Assembly: GCA_002305575.1 (NCBI GenBank)
Contig: DBPP01000032.1
Span: 13,769-43,292, forward strand
Reading direction: 5' to 3'
DNA: 29,524 nt
Origin: Ruminococcaceae bacterium UBA1417
GTDB lineage: Bacteria; Bacillota; Clostridia; Oscillospirales; Acutalibacteraceae
Position numbers and translations under genes: made by a program. This document shows, piece by piece, positions 6,865 to 14,988 of the stretch. The first letter of the stretch is position 1; every line of letters begins with the position of its first letter. The notes below the pieces were generated by a model. The model saw only the letters and a list, made by a program, of their open reading frames with translations, had not been told where the DNA came from and made no database searches.

Positions 6865-8700
6865 GTGGCTCCCGTTGTCGCCCGGAAAGGCTGGTATTTT
6901 GTGAAAAAGGAACCGAAACACACAACCATTTTGCGCTTTTTCCCATTCACACGGGGATTGCGCCACCATTTTGTCGTGGCGCTGATCGCCATCATTGTCG
7001 CGGTTTTCGCGAATTACATGACGCCGCAGGTCATCCGCGTCACGGTCGATTCCGTCATCAACGACACGCCGTTCAACCTGCCGTCGTTTCTCACAGACTG
7101 GATCACGTCGCTCGGCGGGCGGGAATTCCTGCGGCAAAACATCGTGTTCTGCGCGTTGGCCTCGCTGTTCTTCGCGGTGCTTTCCGGCGTTTCCACCTAC
7201 CTCTCGCGCATGAATATGGCCAAGGGCTGCGAGGGCACCGTGACGCGCATCCGCGACACACTGTTCGCACACATCCAGCGTCTGCCCTACGCGTGGCACA
7301 ATCTGAACCAAACCGGCGACATCATCCAGCGCTGCACGCAGGACGTCGATCTGATCCGCAATTTCATCAGCGACCAGATGCTCGAGCTCGTGCGCGTGCT
7401 TGCGCTGATCGTCGTTTCGCTGGCGCTGATGTTCTCGATGAACGTGCCGCTTGCGCTGATTGCGCTCGCGTTCATCCCGATTGTCGTCGGCTATTCGCTT
7501 GTGTTCTTCGTGATCGTCGGCAAACGCTTCCGCATCGCGGACGAGGCCGAGGGCCTGCTGACCGCGATCGTGCAGGAAAACCTGACCGGCGTGCGCGTGG
7601 TGCGCGCGTTTGGCCGCGAGCGGTTTGAAAACGACAAATTCAACGCACAGAACGACCTCTTTTCGGATCTGTGGGTCCGGCTCGGCCGCGTAATGGGCCT
7701 CAACTGGGGCCTGGGCGACCTGCTTTCCGGCTTACAGGTCATCACGATTCTCGCCGCGGGCGTCTTTTTTGTCGTCGGCGGTGCGATCACCGAGGGCGAA
7801 TACCTCGCCTTCATCGCCTACAACTCGATGCTTGTCTGGCCGACGCGCAGCCTTGGCCGCCTGCTCAGCGAGCTTTCCAAAACCGGCATCAGTTCAAAGC
7901 GCCTGTTTGAGATTCTTGACGCCGAGCCGGAGCGCGATGCGGAAAATCCGGTGGAGCCGCCGATGGACCGCGACATCGAATTCAAAAACGTCAATTTCTC
8001 GTACGGCACGACCGGCGAGGTATTGCACGACATCAGCTTTACGGTGCCGGCCGGCACGACGCTCGGCATTCTCGGCTCGACAGGCAGCGGCAAAAGCACG
8101 CTGACCTACCTTTTGGACCGCCTCTACGAGCTGCCGCCCGACTGCGGCACGATCACGATCGGCGGCGTGGACATCCGGAACATCGCGCTTTCCCACCTGC
8201 GCCGCAACATCGGCATTGTATTGCAGGAGCCCTTCCTTTTCTCAAAGAGCTTTAAGGACAGCATTTCGGACGGCGCCGACCGCCACGACCTCGAAAGCGT
8301 GCGCGAATACGCGCGGCTCGCCGTCATCGACGACACAATCGGCAGTTTTGCAGAGGGCTACGACACGCAGATTGGCGAGCGCGGCGTGACGATCTCCGGC
8401 GGCCAGAAGCAGCGTGTCGCTATCGCCCGGATGCTGATGCAGAACACACCGATCAAGATTTTCGATGATTCGCTCTCCGCCGTTGACATGGAAACCGACG
8501 CGAAAATCCGCGAATCCATCAACCGGAACGTGCATGGCACGACGATCATCATCGCGCACCGCATCACGACCATCATGCACGCGGACCAGATCATCGTCAT
8601 GGACAAGGGCTGTATTGTGCAGCGCGGCACGCACGAAACGCTCTCGAAGACGGACGGCATCTACAAACGCATTTACGACACCCAGCGCTCCGCCACATAA
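6865..8700 (+). CDS. ABC exporter subunit with degenerate catalytic site (BmrC/LmrC type)
   Basis: 611 residues: a six-helix type I exporter membrane domain (about 30-335) and a nucleotide-binding domain (about 360-600). Walker A is GSTGSGKST (about 404), signature ISGGQKQR (about 510), Walker B IKIFDDSLSAVD. The catalytic glutamate is replaced by D535, as in the degenerate half of heterodimeric exporters (BmrC, LmrC, TM287). The partner follows 26 nt downstream. Start: GTG 6865 has GGGAGG 8 nt upstream, better than the in-frame GTG 6745 (no ribosome site) or GTG 6901. Such pairs export drugs, peptides or lipids; the substrate cannot be read here. Possible control by the palindrome at 6570-6588, 120 nt upstream of its promoter, is an inference. 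Confidence 0.92.
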   Translation: MAPVVARKGWYFVKKEPKHTTILRFFPFTRGLRHHFVVALIAIIVAVFANYMTPQVIRVTVDSVINDTPFNLPSFLTDWITSLGGREFLRQNIVFCALASLFFAVLSGVSTYLSRMNMAKGCEGTVTRIRDTLFAHIQRLPYAWHNLNQTGDIIQRCTQDVDLIRNFISDQMLELVRVLALIVVSLALMFSMNVPLALIALAFIPIVVGYSLVFFVIVGKRFRIADEAEGLLTAIVQENLTGVRVVRAFGRERFENDKFNAQNDLFSDLWVRLGRVMGLNWGLGDLLSGLQVITILAAGVFFVVGGAITEGEYLAFIAYNSMLVWPTRSLGRLLSELSKTGISSKRLFEILDAEPERDAENPVEPPMDRDIEFKNVNFSYGTTGEVLHDISFTVPAGTTLGILGSTGSGKSTLTYLLDRLYELPPDCGTITIGGVDIRNIALSHLRRNIGIVLQEPFLFSKSFKDSISDGADRHDLESVREYARLAVIDDTIGSFAEGYDTQIGERGVTISGGQKQRVAIARMLMQNTPIKIFDDSLSAVDMETDAKIRESINRNVHGTTIIIAHRITTIMHADQIIVMDKGCIVQRGTHETLSKTDGIYKRIYDTQRSAT

Positions 8701-8726
8701 GGCCGGCGCATTCGGAGAATTTCTTT

Positions 8727-10544
8727 ATGAAAATCAAAAGCAAATCCTTACAGACCTGGGCTAAGCTTCTGCCCTTTCTCGCACCCTACCGCCGGTACAT
8801 GATTGCGATCGTGACGCTGATGCTGCTCGGCGCGGGCATTGACACGATCCAGCCGCTCTTTTCCGGCTATGCGGTGGACCACTTCATTGAGCCGGGCACG
8901 ACCGAGGGCATCGTCCCGTTTATCCTGCTGTACGTTTCGCTCGTCGTGCTGATGACGATCTCGACCATCCTGATGGCGATTTTCGCGCTCAAGGTGGAAA
9001 TGTACCTCGGGCGCGACCTCAAGCGCCGTCTGTTCCAGCATTTGCAGACGCTCGACCTCTCCTACTACAACACGACGCCGGTCGGACAGATTCTGGCGCG
9101 CGTGATGAGCGACACGAACAAGATCGGCACGGTGCTCGCCTGGAGCCTTGTGGACATCTTCTGGAGCGGCGCATACGTGATCGGCTGCGTATTCGTCATG
9201 CTGTTTTACAACTGGCGGCTCGCGCTGATTCTGATCGCGATCATTCCGATCATCGCGGTGTTCACCGTGATTTTCCAGACAAAAATTCTGGCCGCAAATC
9301 GCCGCGTGCGCGCGATCAACGCCGAAGTCACACGCCACTACAACGAGGGGATTTCGGGCGCGAAGACCTCAAAAACGCTTGTGATTGAATCGAAAAACGA
9401 CACGGCCTTTCGCGCTGTGACCGACGACATGCGCCGCACGACGATCCACGCCGTGTGGCTCAACGCGGTGTACATCCCGATCATCGGCTTTTTGACGGCC
9501 ATCGGCGTCGCGCTCGTGCTGACGCGCGGCGGCGGTATGGTGCTGCTCGGCGACATCTCGGTGGGCGACATGACGGTATTTATCAATTACGCGCTTGTGA
9601 TCGCCGACCCGGTGCAACAACTTGCGCGCACGATCTCCAACTTCATCGCCACGCAGGCGAACATCGAGCGCGTCTCGGCGCTGATGGAACGCCCGGCGCT
9701 GATCACCGACACGCCGGAAGTCATCGAAAAATACGGCACTTCGTTTGAACCGAAGCGCGAGAACTGGGAACCGATCCTCGGGCACATCACGTTCGACGAC
9801 GTGACATTCCGCTACCCGGACGGCGTGGAAAACGTGCTCGAACACTTTTCACTCGACATCCCCGCCGGCACAACCGTCGCGATCGTCGGCGAGACGGGCG
9901 CGGGAAAATCGACGCTCGTGAACCTCGCGTGCCGCTTCTTTGAGCCAACTGCCGGGCGCATTCTGATCGACGGACGCGACTACCGCGAACGCTCCATGCT
10001 GTGGCTGCACTCGAGCATCGGCTACGTCTTGCAGACGCCGCACCTGTTTTCGGGCAGCGTGCGCGAGAATATTCGCTACGGCAAGCTCGACGCGACCGAT
10101 GAAGAGGTGGAGGCAGCCGCCAAGCTTGTGAGCGCACACGAATGCATCATGCGCATGGACAAGGGCTACGACAGCGACGTCGGCGAAGGCGGCGACCAGC
10201 TTTCGACCGGCGAAAAGCAGCTGATCTCCTTTGCGCGCGCCGTGCTCGCCAACCCACGCATCTTCGTGCTCGACGAAGCGACCGCGTCCATCGACACAAA
10301 AACCGAAGCGCTGATCCAGCACGCGATCTCGACGCTGCTCGAAAACCGCACGTCTTTTCTGATCGCGCACCGGCTTTCGACGATCCGCCATGCCGATCTG
10401 ATTCTTGTCGTACGCGGCGGCAAGATCATCGAGCGGGGCACGCACGAAGAGCTGCTCCAAAAGCGCGGCTACTATGCCGACCTCTACAGCAAGCAGTTCG
10501 AGCAGGAAACCGCCGGCCGCGTGTTTGGGGAAGAGACGGTGTAA
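8727..10544 (+). CDS. ABC exporter subunit with intact catalytic site (BmrD/LmrD type)
   Basis: 605 residues, ATG 8727 with CGGAGAA about 9 nt upstream. Membrane domain about 10-320, nucleotide-binding domain about 355-590. Walker A GETGAGKST, Walker B IFVLDEATASID with the catalytic E517 present, H-loop LIAHRLST. The signature reads LSTGEKQ rather than LSGGQ, the complementary deviation expected in the partner of a degenerate subunit: the altered signature faces the D535 site of the first gene, and the canonical signature of the first gene completes the active site here. Together the two genes should form one heterodimeric exporter with one strongly hydrolytic site. A terminator closes the two-gene operon. 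Confidence 0.93.
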   Translation: MKIKSKSLQTWAKLLPFLAPYRRYMIAIVTLMLLGAGIDTIQPLFSGYAVDHFIEPGTTEGIVPFILLYVSLVVLMTISTILMAIFALKVEMYLGRDLKRRLFQHLQTLDLSYYNTTPVGQILARVMSDTNKIGTVLAWSLVDIFWSGAYVIGCVFVMLFYNWRLALILIAIIPIIAVFTVIFQTKILAANRRVRAINAEVTRHYNEGISGAKTSKTLVIESKNDTAFRAVTDDMRRTTIHAVWLNAVYIPIIGFLTAIGVALVLTRGGGMVLLGDISVGDMTVFINYALVIADPVQQLARTISNFIATQANIERVSALMERPALITDTPEVIEKYGTSFEPKRENWEPILGHITFDDVTFRYPDGVENVLEHFSLDIPAGTTVAIVGETGAGKSTLVNLACRFFEPTAGRILIDGRDYRERSMLWLHSSIGYVLQTPHLFSGSVRENIRYGKLDATDEEVEAAAKLVSAHECIMRMDKGYDSDVGEGGDQLSTGEKQLISFARAVLANPRIFVLDEATASIDTKTEALIQHAISTLLENRTSFLIAHRLSTIRHADLILVVRGGKIIERGTHEELLQKRGYYADLYSKQFEQETAGRVFGEETV

Positions 10545-10561
10545 GCGCAAGAAACAGCAAA

Positions 10562-10599
10562 AGAAACGCGAACCTCCCAAAAGGGAGATTCGCGTTTCT
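10562..10599. terminator. bidirectional Rho-independent terminator between convergent genes
   Basis: A 17-bp inverted repeat with one mismatch: left arm 10562-10578 (AGAAACGCGAACCTCCC) and right arm 10583-10599, AAAA loop. T-rich tracts flank both sides. It lies between the stop of the second ABC gene (10544) and the stop of the nucleotidyltransferase-fold gene (10618), so it can serve both strands. Confidence 0.85.
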
Positions 10600-10617
10600 T
10601 TGCGTCTGGTGTTGAGC

Positions 10618-11835
10618 TTATGAGACATCGTCATTTTTTTGCTCTACCCCAAAGGGTCTGAGCGATTTATACAGCGCCTGCTGCGCCTTCGCCTGTTTCA
10701 TCTCCGCAAGCGGTTTAAACGCGGCCCGTTGCCCGCTGCGCCGCTTTTGGATGTGCCGCACGAGCACCGCGCATGCGCCGATGGGCAAAAGCACCGGATA
10801 TTTGGCGCACGGCGCCCAGTTGCGTTTGCTGGCTTTTACCAAAGCGTTCCAAAAGCTGCTGGCTGGGTTGGAGGCGTGTATGCTCGTGAAAAAGCTCTGC
10901 CCATATTTCTGGACATTTTGTTTGACTCCAAAATTACCCGCATCCAGAATTTCCTGCATCACGCTTTCCGAGAGTTCCGTCGCATACGCCATAGCCCACG
11001 GCGCTTTTTCCAAGGGAAGCTTCAGAAAATCCACGCACACGCGCGTGATGACGCCGGTGAAATACAGTATACCCATATCTTCCAGCGCCGGCTTCAACGA
11101 TTGCCAAAGTGCCTGCGTCATGCGCCGGTCAACAAAAACCGCCCAGTCGCACAGCTGCCGCAATCCTAAGCTTCCGTTCAGGAAATGCTCCAGCTTATGG
11201 AGAACCAGCACCATGGCCTGATGCGCATCCGACAAAACCTGCATCTCCCCCATCGTGCGGCTTTTCTCAATTGCATCCGCAAAATACGCATGAAATTTTT
11301 GATTGATTGCATCATCAACATTTAAAAACAGGCCGTTTGGCTCCTTATGTACCTCAACCGAAATGCGGTTTTTGGATACCGTCATGTGGCAGTGGTGATC
11401 TTCGTCCAAGATCTCCCCATAGCCATCGGCCTGCAAAATCTGCACCGCTTCCATCTGCTGTACCGGCGGGACAAGGATGTCGATATCGCCCATAATGCGC
11501 AAAGCGGGATTGGGATACCAGAGTGCGGAAGAGCTGCCTTTGAGGATCACGCACGGGATATTGTGCGCGCGCATGAGCGCCAGCACATGCTGCTGCTCAT
11601 AAAGCAGCTGTTCGTTGTTGAAGACATATTGGATGCTCTTTTGCGTGCACTTTGCGCTGATTTCGTCCGGAATGCGCGTTACTTTTCCGGCAGCATCAAA
11701 GACCAGCAGAAAAACCGCCTGTGCTTTGGCCTCCTCGTACAGCGCCGTCCAGTCCAGATCTTCGGGGATCTTGACCGGTACATCGAACAGGGCGTTACCG
11801 AGCAGATCCAGCAAAACTTTATCCGATTTCCGCAT
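10618..11835 (-). CDS. nucleotidyltransferase-fold family protein (NTP_transf_5-like)
   Basis: 405 residues; ATG 11835 with AGGAGG 8 nt upstream. At about 97-122 it has the pattern of this family: VILKGSSSALWYPNP, then R-I-M-GDID-ILV with the metal-binding pair D117/D119. In known genomes such proteins occur in capsule/exopolysaccharide clusters and in some peptide natural-product clusters; activity is mostly unproven. The remainder is helical (VLVLHKLEHFLNG, LRQLCDWAVFVDR), and the C-terminus is basic. It follows a CapE-type dehydratase and a CapF-like remnant, so a role in surface polysaccharide is a reasonable guess. The first codons lie in another frame of the remnant's reading frame, consistent with the remnant being non-functional. 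Confidence 0.75.
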   Translation of the reverse strand: MRKSDKVLLDLLGNALFDVPVKIPEDLDWTALYEEAKAQAVFLLVFDAAGKVTRIPDEISAKCTQKSIQYVFNNEQLLYEQQHVLALMRAHNIPCVILKGSSSALWYPNPALRIMGDIDILVPPVQQMEAVQILQADGYGEILDEDHHCHMTVSKNRISVEVHKEPNGLFLNVDDAINQKFHAYFADAIEKSRTMGEMQVLSDAHQAMVLVLHKLEHFLNGSLGLRQLCDWAVFVDRRMTQALWQSLKPALEDMGILYFTGVITRVCVDFLKLPLEKAPWAMAYATELSESVMQEILDAGNFGVKQNVQKYGQSFFTSIHASNPASSFWNALVKASKRNWAPCAKYPVLLPIGACAVLVRHIQKRRSGQRAAFKPLAEMKQAKAQQALYKSLRPFGVEQKNDDVS

Positions 11836-11849
11836 GGTTGCTCGCCTCC

Positions 11850-12122
11850 TGTTTTTACGGTTTTCCCAAATGTATCCGGATACTGCGGGTCAAACTGCTT
11901 GTCGGCCCACATGACCACAATAAGCTTCTCGGTCTTGCTCAGACAAAGAATATTTTGGGTATAACCCGGCAGCATAGGGATCGCCGGGATTGTATCGCCG
12001 GCTTTTTCAACTCGAACACCGCATCCAAGTCGATTTCGTGCGCCGGCACCAAGGCGCGTCTGAACATGGTCACAGGTGCAGCGCAGAAATATTTCCCGGC
12101 AGCGCTTTGATGTCGGTACTAA
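11850..12122 (-). pseudogene. remnant of CapF/FnlB-like C-terminal (cupin) domain, frameshifted
   Basis: No intact gene fits this gap. On the minus strand one frame gives VTMFRRALVPAHEIDLDA then VFELKK; at a run of five A the sense passes to the next frame, which reads AGDTIPAIPMLPGYTQNI, then a short variable stretch and VVMWADKQFDPQYPDTFGK. P-G-Y-T-x-N-I followed by W-A-[DN]-x-x-FDP-x-x-PDT is the signature I recall for the cupin end of CapF/WbjC/FnlB, the reductase that acts after CapE/FnlA in UDP-L-FucNAc synthesis. One base missing from the A run would restore the frame, and a second slip near the end would reach a TAA. The N-terminal reductase domain is absent. Identification is by memory of the motif; a sequencing error alone cannot explain the lost N-terminus. 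Confidence 0.55.
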
Positions 12123-12134
12123 AATATGCTTGTT

Positions 12135-13175
12135 TTATTTTCTGTCTTTTGCAAGCTCGTCCTGGATGTATTGTAACGACGCAATCTTAGCTTTTGTCTC
12201 CTCAACCGTCAACAACTGCGTATTGTTGGAGTTGAACTCCGTCAGGGTGTTGCGCTCGGCATCGCCCTGATTGAAATACTTGTCGTAATTTAAGCCGCGC
12301 TTATCGCAGGGTACGCGGTAGAAATTGCCCATATCGATGGCGTGCGCGCACTCCTCATTGGTGAGCAGCGTCTCATACATTTTCTCGCCGTGACGGATGC
12401 CGATGATCTTGATATCCTCTTTTTTGCCGCCAAACAACTCGCAGACCGCTTCAGCCTGGGTTTGAATGGTACACGCTGGCGCCTTCTGCACCAAAATATC
12501 GCCGCTTTCGCCGTGTTCAAACGCAAACAAAACGAGATCCACTGCCTCGTCGAGCGACATGATAAAGCGCGTCATGCTCGGCTCGGTCAAGGTTATCGGA
12601 TTGCCGTTGCGGATTTGATCGATCCAGAGCGGAATGACGCTGCCGCGGCTACACATCACGTTGCCGTAACGTGTGCAACAAATCTTGGTGTTTTTTGTCG
12701 TGCGGCTTTTTGCTACAATCACTTTTTCCATCATAGCTTTGGATGTACCCATTGCATTGACCGGATAGGCCGCCTTATCGGTGGAAAGGCAGATAACGGA
12801 CTTTACACCCTCGTCAATGGCCGCCGTCAGGACGTTTTCCGTACCGAGGACGTTCGTCTTGACCGCCTCGATCGGGAAAAACTCGCAGGACGGCACCTGC
12901 TTGAGTGCCGCCGCGTGGAATATGTAATCGACGCCGTGCATGGCGTTTTTCACCGACTGAAGATCGCGCACATCCCCGATGTAGAAGCTGATTTTTTCGG
13001 CCACTTCGGGCATCTTAGCCTGAAATTCATGCCGCATATCGTCCTGCTTTTTTTCATCGCGCGAAAAAATGCGAATTTCTCCAATGTCGGTTTTCAGGAA
13101 ACGGTTCAGCACCGCATTGCCAAATGAACCGGTACCGCCGGTGATCATGAGGGTTTTGTTTGTAAAAAGGGACAT
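12135..13175 (-). CDS. UDP-N-acetylglucosamine 4,6-dehydratase/5-epimerase-type SDR (CapE/FnlA-like)
   Basis: 346 residues from ATG 13175 (AGGAGGT 6 nt upstream); an in-frame start at 13250 would run through the terminator and was rejected. Extended SDR with NAD(P)-binding GGTGSFG (13-19), DYIFHAAALKQVPSCEFFP, and the active-site stretch STDKAAYPVNAMGTSKAMMEK split as S131-T-D133-K134 and M142-x3-K146. Methionine in place of the usual SDR tyrosine is the mark of CapE/FnlA enzymes, which convert UDP-GlcNAc to the 2-acetamido-2,6-dideoxy-L-arabino-hexulose sugar, the first step of UDP-L-FucNAc for capsule or O-antigen. The next enzymes are not intact here: only a decayed CapF-like piece follows and no CapG epimerase is seen. 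A FlaA1/PseB-like role is less likely. Confidence 0.85.
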   Translation of the reverse strand: MSLFTNKTLMITGGTGSFGNAVLNRFLKTDIGEIRIFSRDEKKQDDMRHEFQAKMPEVAEKISFYIGDVRDLQSVKNAMHGVDYIFHAAALKQVPSCEFFPIEAVKTNVLGTENVLTAAIDEGVKSVICLSTDKAAYPVNAMGTSKAMMEKVIVAKSRTTKNTKICCTRYGNVMCSRGSVIPLWIDQIRNGNPITLTEPSMTRFIMSLDEAVDLVLFAFEHGESGDILVQKAPACTIQTQAEAVCELFGGKKEDIKIIGIRHGEKMYETLLTNEECAHAIDMGNFYRVPCDKRGLNYDKYFNQGDAERNTLTEFNSNNTQLLTVEETKAKIASLQYIQDELAKDRK

Positions 13176-13198
13176 TTTTCTACCTCCTGCAATAAAGG

Positions 13199-13224
13199 AA
13201 AAAGCCCGAAAGCTCGGGCTTTTT
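13199..13224 (-). terminator. Rho-independent terminator at the end of the fab/acc operon
   Basis: Perfect 11-bp inverted repeat AAAAAGCCCGA (13199-13209) / TCGGGCTTTTT (13214-13224), AAGC loop, giving a T tract on the minus strand. It begins 43 nt after the accA stop and ends only 24 nt before the capE-like start codon, leaving no room for a promoter between hairpin and gene. Confidence 0.88.
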
Positions 13225-13266
13225 TGCGACACATTCAGCCAAGCTTTCACGGCTCAATGTGCTTTT

Positions 13267-14031
13267 TTAATATTTCCGGAACCGCGCGTAACGCTCTTTC
13301 AGCAGCGTCTCGGTGTCCTTTTCACACAGGGCGTCGAGTTCTGCGGCGAGCATGGACTTGACCCGGTCAAACAGGGTGGCCTTGTCCTCCTCGCTGATGA
13401 TCTGCTCGACGACGCCGAGCTCGGCCATATCCTGCGCGGTCAGGTGCAGGCATTCCGCCGCATCCTTCGCGCGCTTCGCGTCCTTCCACAGGATACTCGC
13501 GCAACCCTCGGGCGAAACGACCGAATACACCGCGTTTTCGAGGATCCAGACGCGGTCCGCCACGGCGAGCGCCAGTGCGCCGCCGGAGCCGCCTTCGCCG
13601 ATCAGCACCGAGATGACCGGCGTCTTCAGGCCCATCATCTCCACGAGGTTTTCCGCGATCGCCTGGCCCTGGCCGCGCTCTTCGGCGCCGATGCCGCAGA
13701 ACGCGCCCGAGGTATCGACGAAGCAGATGACCGGGCGGTGGAATTTTTCGGCCTGCTGCATGAGCCGCAGCGCCTTGCGGTAACCTTCCGGATTGGGGGA
13801 ACCGAAGTTGCGGTACACCTTGTCGCGCGTGTCGCCGCCCTTTTCGATGGCGATGACCGTGACTGGCCGGCCGCCGAGCCATGCAATACCGCCCACGATG
13901 GCGGGGTCATCGGCGAACCGACGGTCGCCGTGCAGCTCAATAAAATCCGTAAAGATATTCTGGATGAACGAAAGCCCGGTCGCACGGCCCTTGCCGCGCG
14001 CCATCTGAACCTTTTCATATGCCGTTGCCAT
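13267..14031 (-). CDS. accA: acetyl-CoA carboxylase carboxyltransferase subunit alpha
   Basis: 254 residues. The crotonase-type carboxyltransferase alpha chain: IFTDFIELHGDRRFADDPAIVGG, GRPVTVIAIEKGGDTRDKVYRNFGSPNPEGYRKALRLM (broken here at K-G-G), FVDTSGAFCGIGAEERGQGQAIAENL and GEGGSGGALALAVADRVWILENAVYSVVSPEG. With AccD it moves the carboxyl group from carboxybiotin to acetyl-CoA, giving malonyl-CoA. It is shorter than the E. coli protein (about 319) because the N-terminal helical extension is reduced, common in Firmicutes. The ATG overlaps the accD TAA by one base (TAATG). Last gene of the operon, followed by a terminator. Confidence 0.95.
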   Translation of the reverse strand: MATAYEKVQMARGKGRATGLSFIQNIFTDFIELHGDRRFADDPAIVGGIAWLGGRPVTVIAIEKGGDTRDKVYRNFGSPNPEGYRKALRLMQQAEKFHRPVICFVDTSGAFCGIGAEERGQGQAIAENLVEMMGLKTPVISVLIGEGGSGGALALAVADRVWILENAVYSVVSPEGCASILWKDAKRAKDAAECLHLTAQDMAELGVVEQIISEEDKATLFDRVKSMLAAELDALCEKDTETLLKERYARFRKY

Positions 14032-14936
14032 TATGCTTCGCCCTCCGTTTCCTTTTCAGCCTCCGTCACGCACGCGCCGCACTGTGCGGCGTCGTGCATC
14101 CGAAGCAGCCGCGCGATCACTTCACGCTGGTGGCTTCTCGGCGTAATGAGGTCGACAAAGCCGTGCTCCAGCAGGAACTCCGCGCGCTGGAAGCCCTCCG
14201 GCAGCTTTCTGCGGATGGTCTGTTCAATGACGCGCGCGCCGGCAAAGCCGATCATCGCATCCGGCTCCGCCATGATGATGTCGCCGTCCATGGCAAAGCT
14301 CGCCGTCACGCCGCCCGTCGTCGGGTCGGTGAGCACAGTCAGATAGAAAAGCCCGGCGTCGCTGTGCAGGCGCACCGCGCCGCTCGTCTTCGCCATCTGC
14401 ATCAGGGAGAGGATACCCTCCTGCATTCTGGCGCCGCCCGCCGCCGTAAAGCCGATGACCGGCAGGCGGTTTTCCGTGGCGTATTCAAACAGGCGCGTGA
14501 TCTTTTCGCCGACCACCGTGCCCATGCTGCCCATCATGAAATGCGGGTCCATGCAGAACACGGCGCATTTTTCGCCCTCGACGCAGAGTGTGCCGCAGAT
14601 AACGGCTTCCTTCTCCCGCGTGGAGAGGCGGGCGCTTTTAAGCTTATTTTCATAGTTCGGGAATTCGAGGATATCGCGGCTCGTCATATCGGCATCCATC
14701 TCCACGAAGCTGTCCTCGTCCGCGAGGAAGCTGATGCGCTGGCGCGCCGTCATGCGGAAATGATGTCCGCAGCGGCAGACGTTCTGCGTATCCCAAAGCT
14801 CCGAAACGGGCGTCTGGGTGCCGCATTTCGGGCAGGTCATGGTAATCTCGTGCGATTCCTCCTGCGGATTTTTCGGCTGCTTGCCGCCCTTTTCCAGCTC
14901 GTTCTGGGGCGAACGAAACAGGCCCATCAGATTCAT
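14031..14936 (-). CDS. accD: acetyl-CoA carboxylase carboxyltransferase subunit beta
   Basis: 301 residues, ATG 14936 with GGGAG upstream. An N-terminal zinc ribbon (C35, C38, C54, C56) precedes the carboxyltransferase domain: HHFRMTARQRI, DMTSRDILEFPNY, VFCMDPHFMMGSMGTVVGEKI, GFTAAGGARMQEGILSLMQMAKTS, LTDPTTGGVTASFAMDGDII, GFAGARVIEQTIR. Partner of AccA in the malonyl-CoA-forming step. The second zinc knuckle is C-x-C (CRC) instead of the usual C-x2-C; the DNA reads TGC CGC TGC, so it is real if the sequence is correct. Between accC and accA in the usual operon order; 52 nt from the accC stop. Confidence 0.95.
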   Translation of the reverse strand: MNLMGLFRSPQNELEKGGKQPKNPQEESHEITMTCPKCGTQTPVSELWDTQNVCRCGHHFRMTARQRISFLADEDSFVEMDADMTSRDILEFPNYENKLKSARLSTREKEAVICGTLCVEGEKCAVFCMDPHFMMGSMGTVVGEKITRLFEYATENRLPVIGFTAAGGARMQEGILSLMQMAKTSGAVRLHSDAGLFYLTVLTDPTTGGVTASFAMDGDIIMAEPDAMIGFAGARVIEQTIRRKLPEGFQRAEFLLEHGFVDLITPRSHQREVIARLLRMHDAAQCGACVTEAEKETEGEA

Positions 14937-14988
14937 AGCGGTGTCTCCCTTCGGTTTCGCTTGCAGGGCTCACGCCGGCCGGCGCCGG

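Noticed and set aside
11838..12190. Plus-strand small open frames opposite the capF-like remnant
   Set aside because: No ribosome site and no known family; the minus strand carries the recognisable cupin-like motif.
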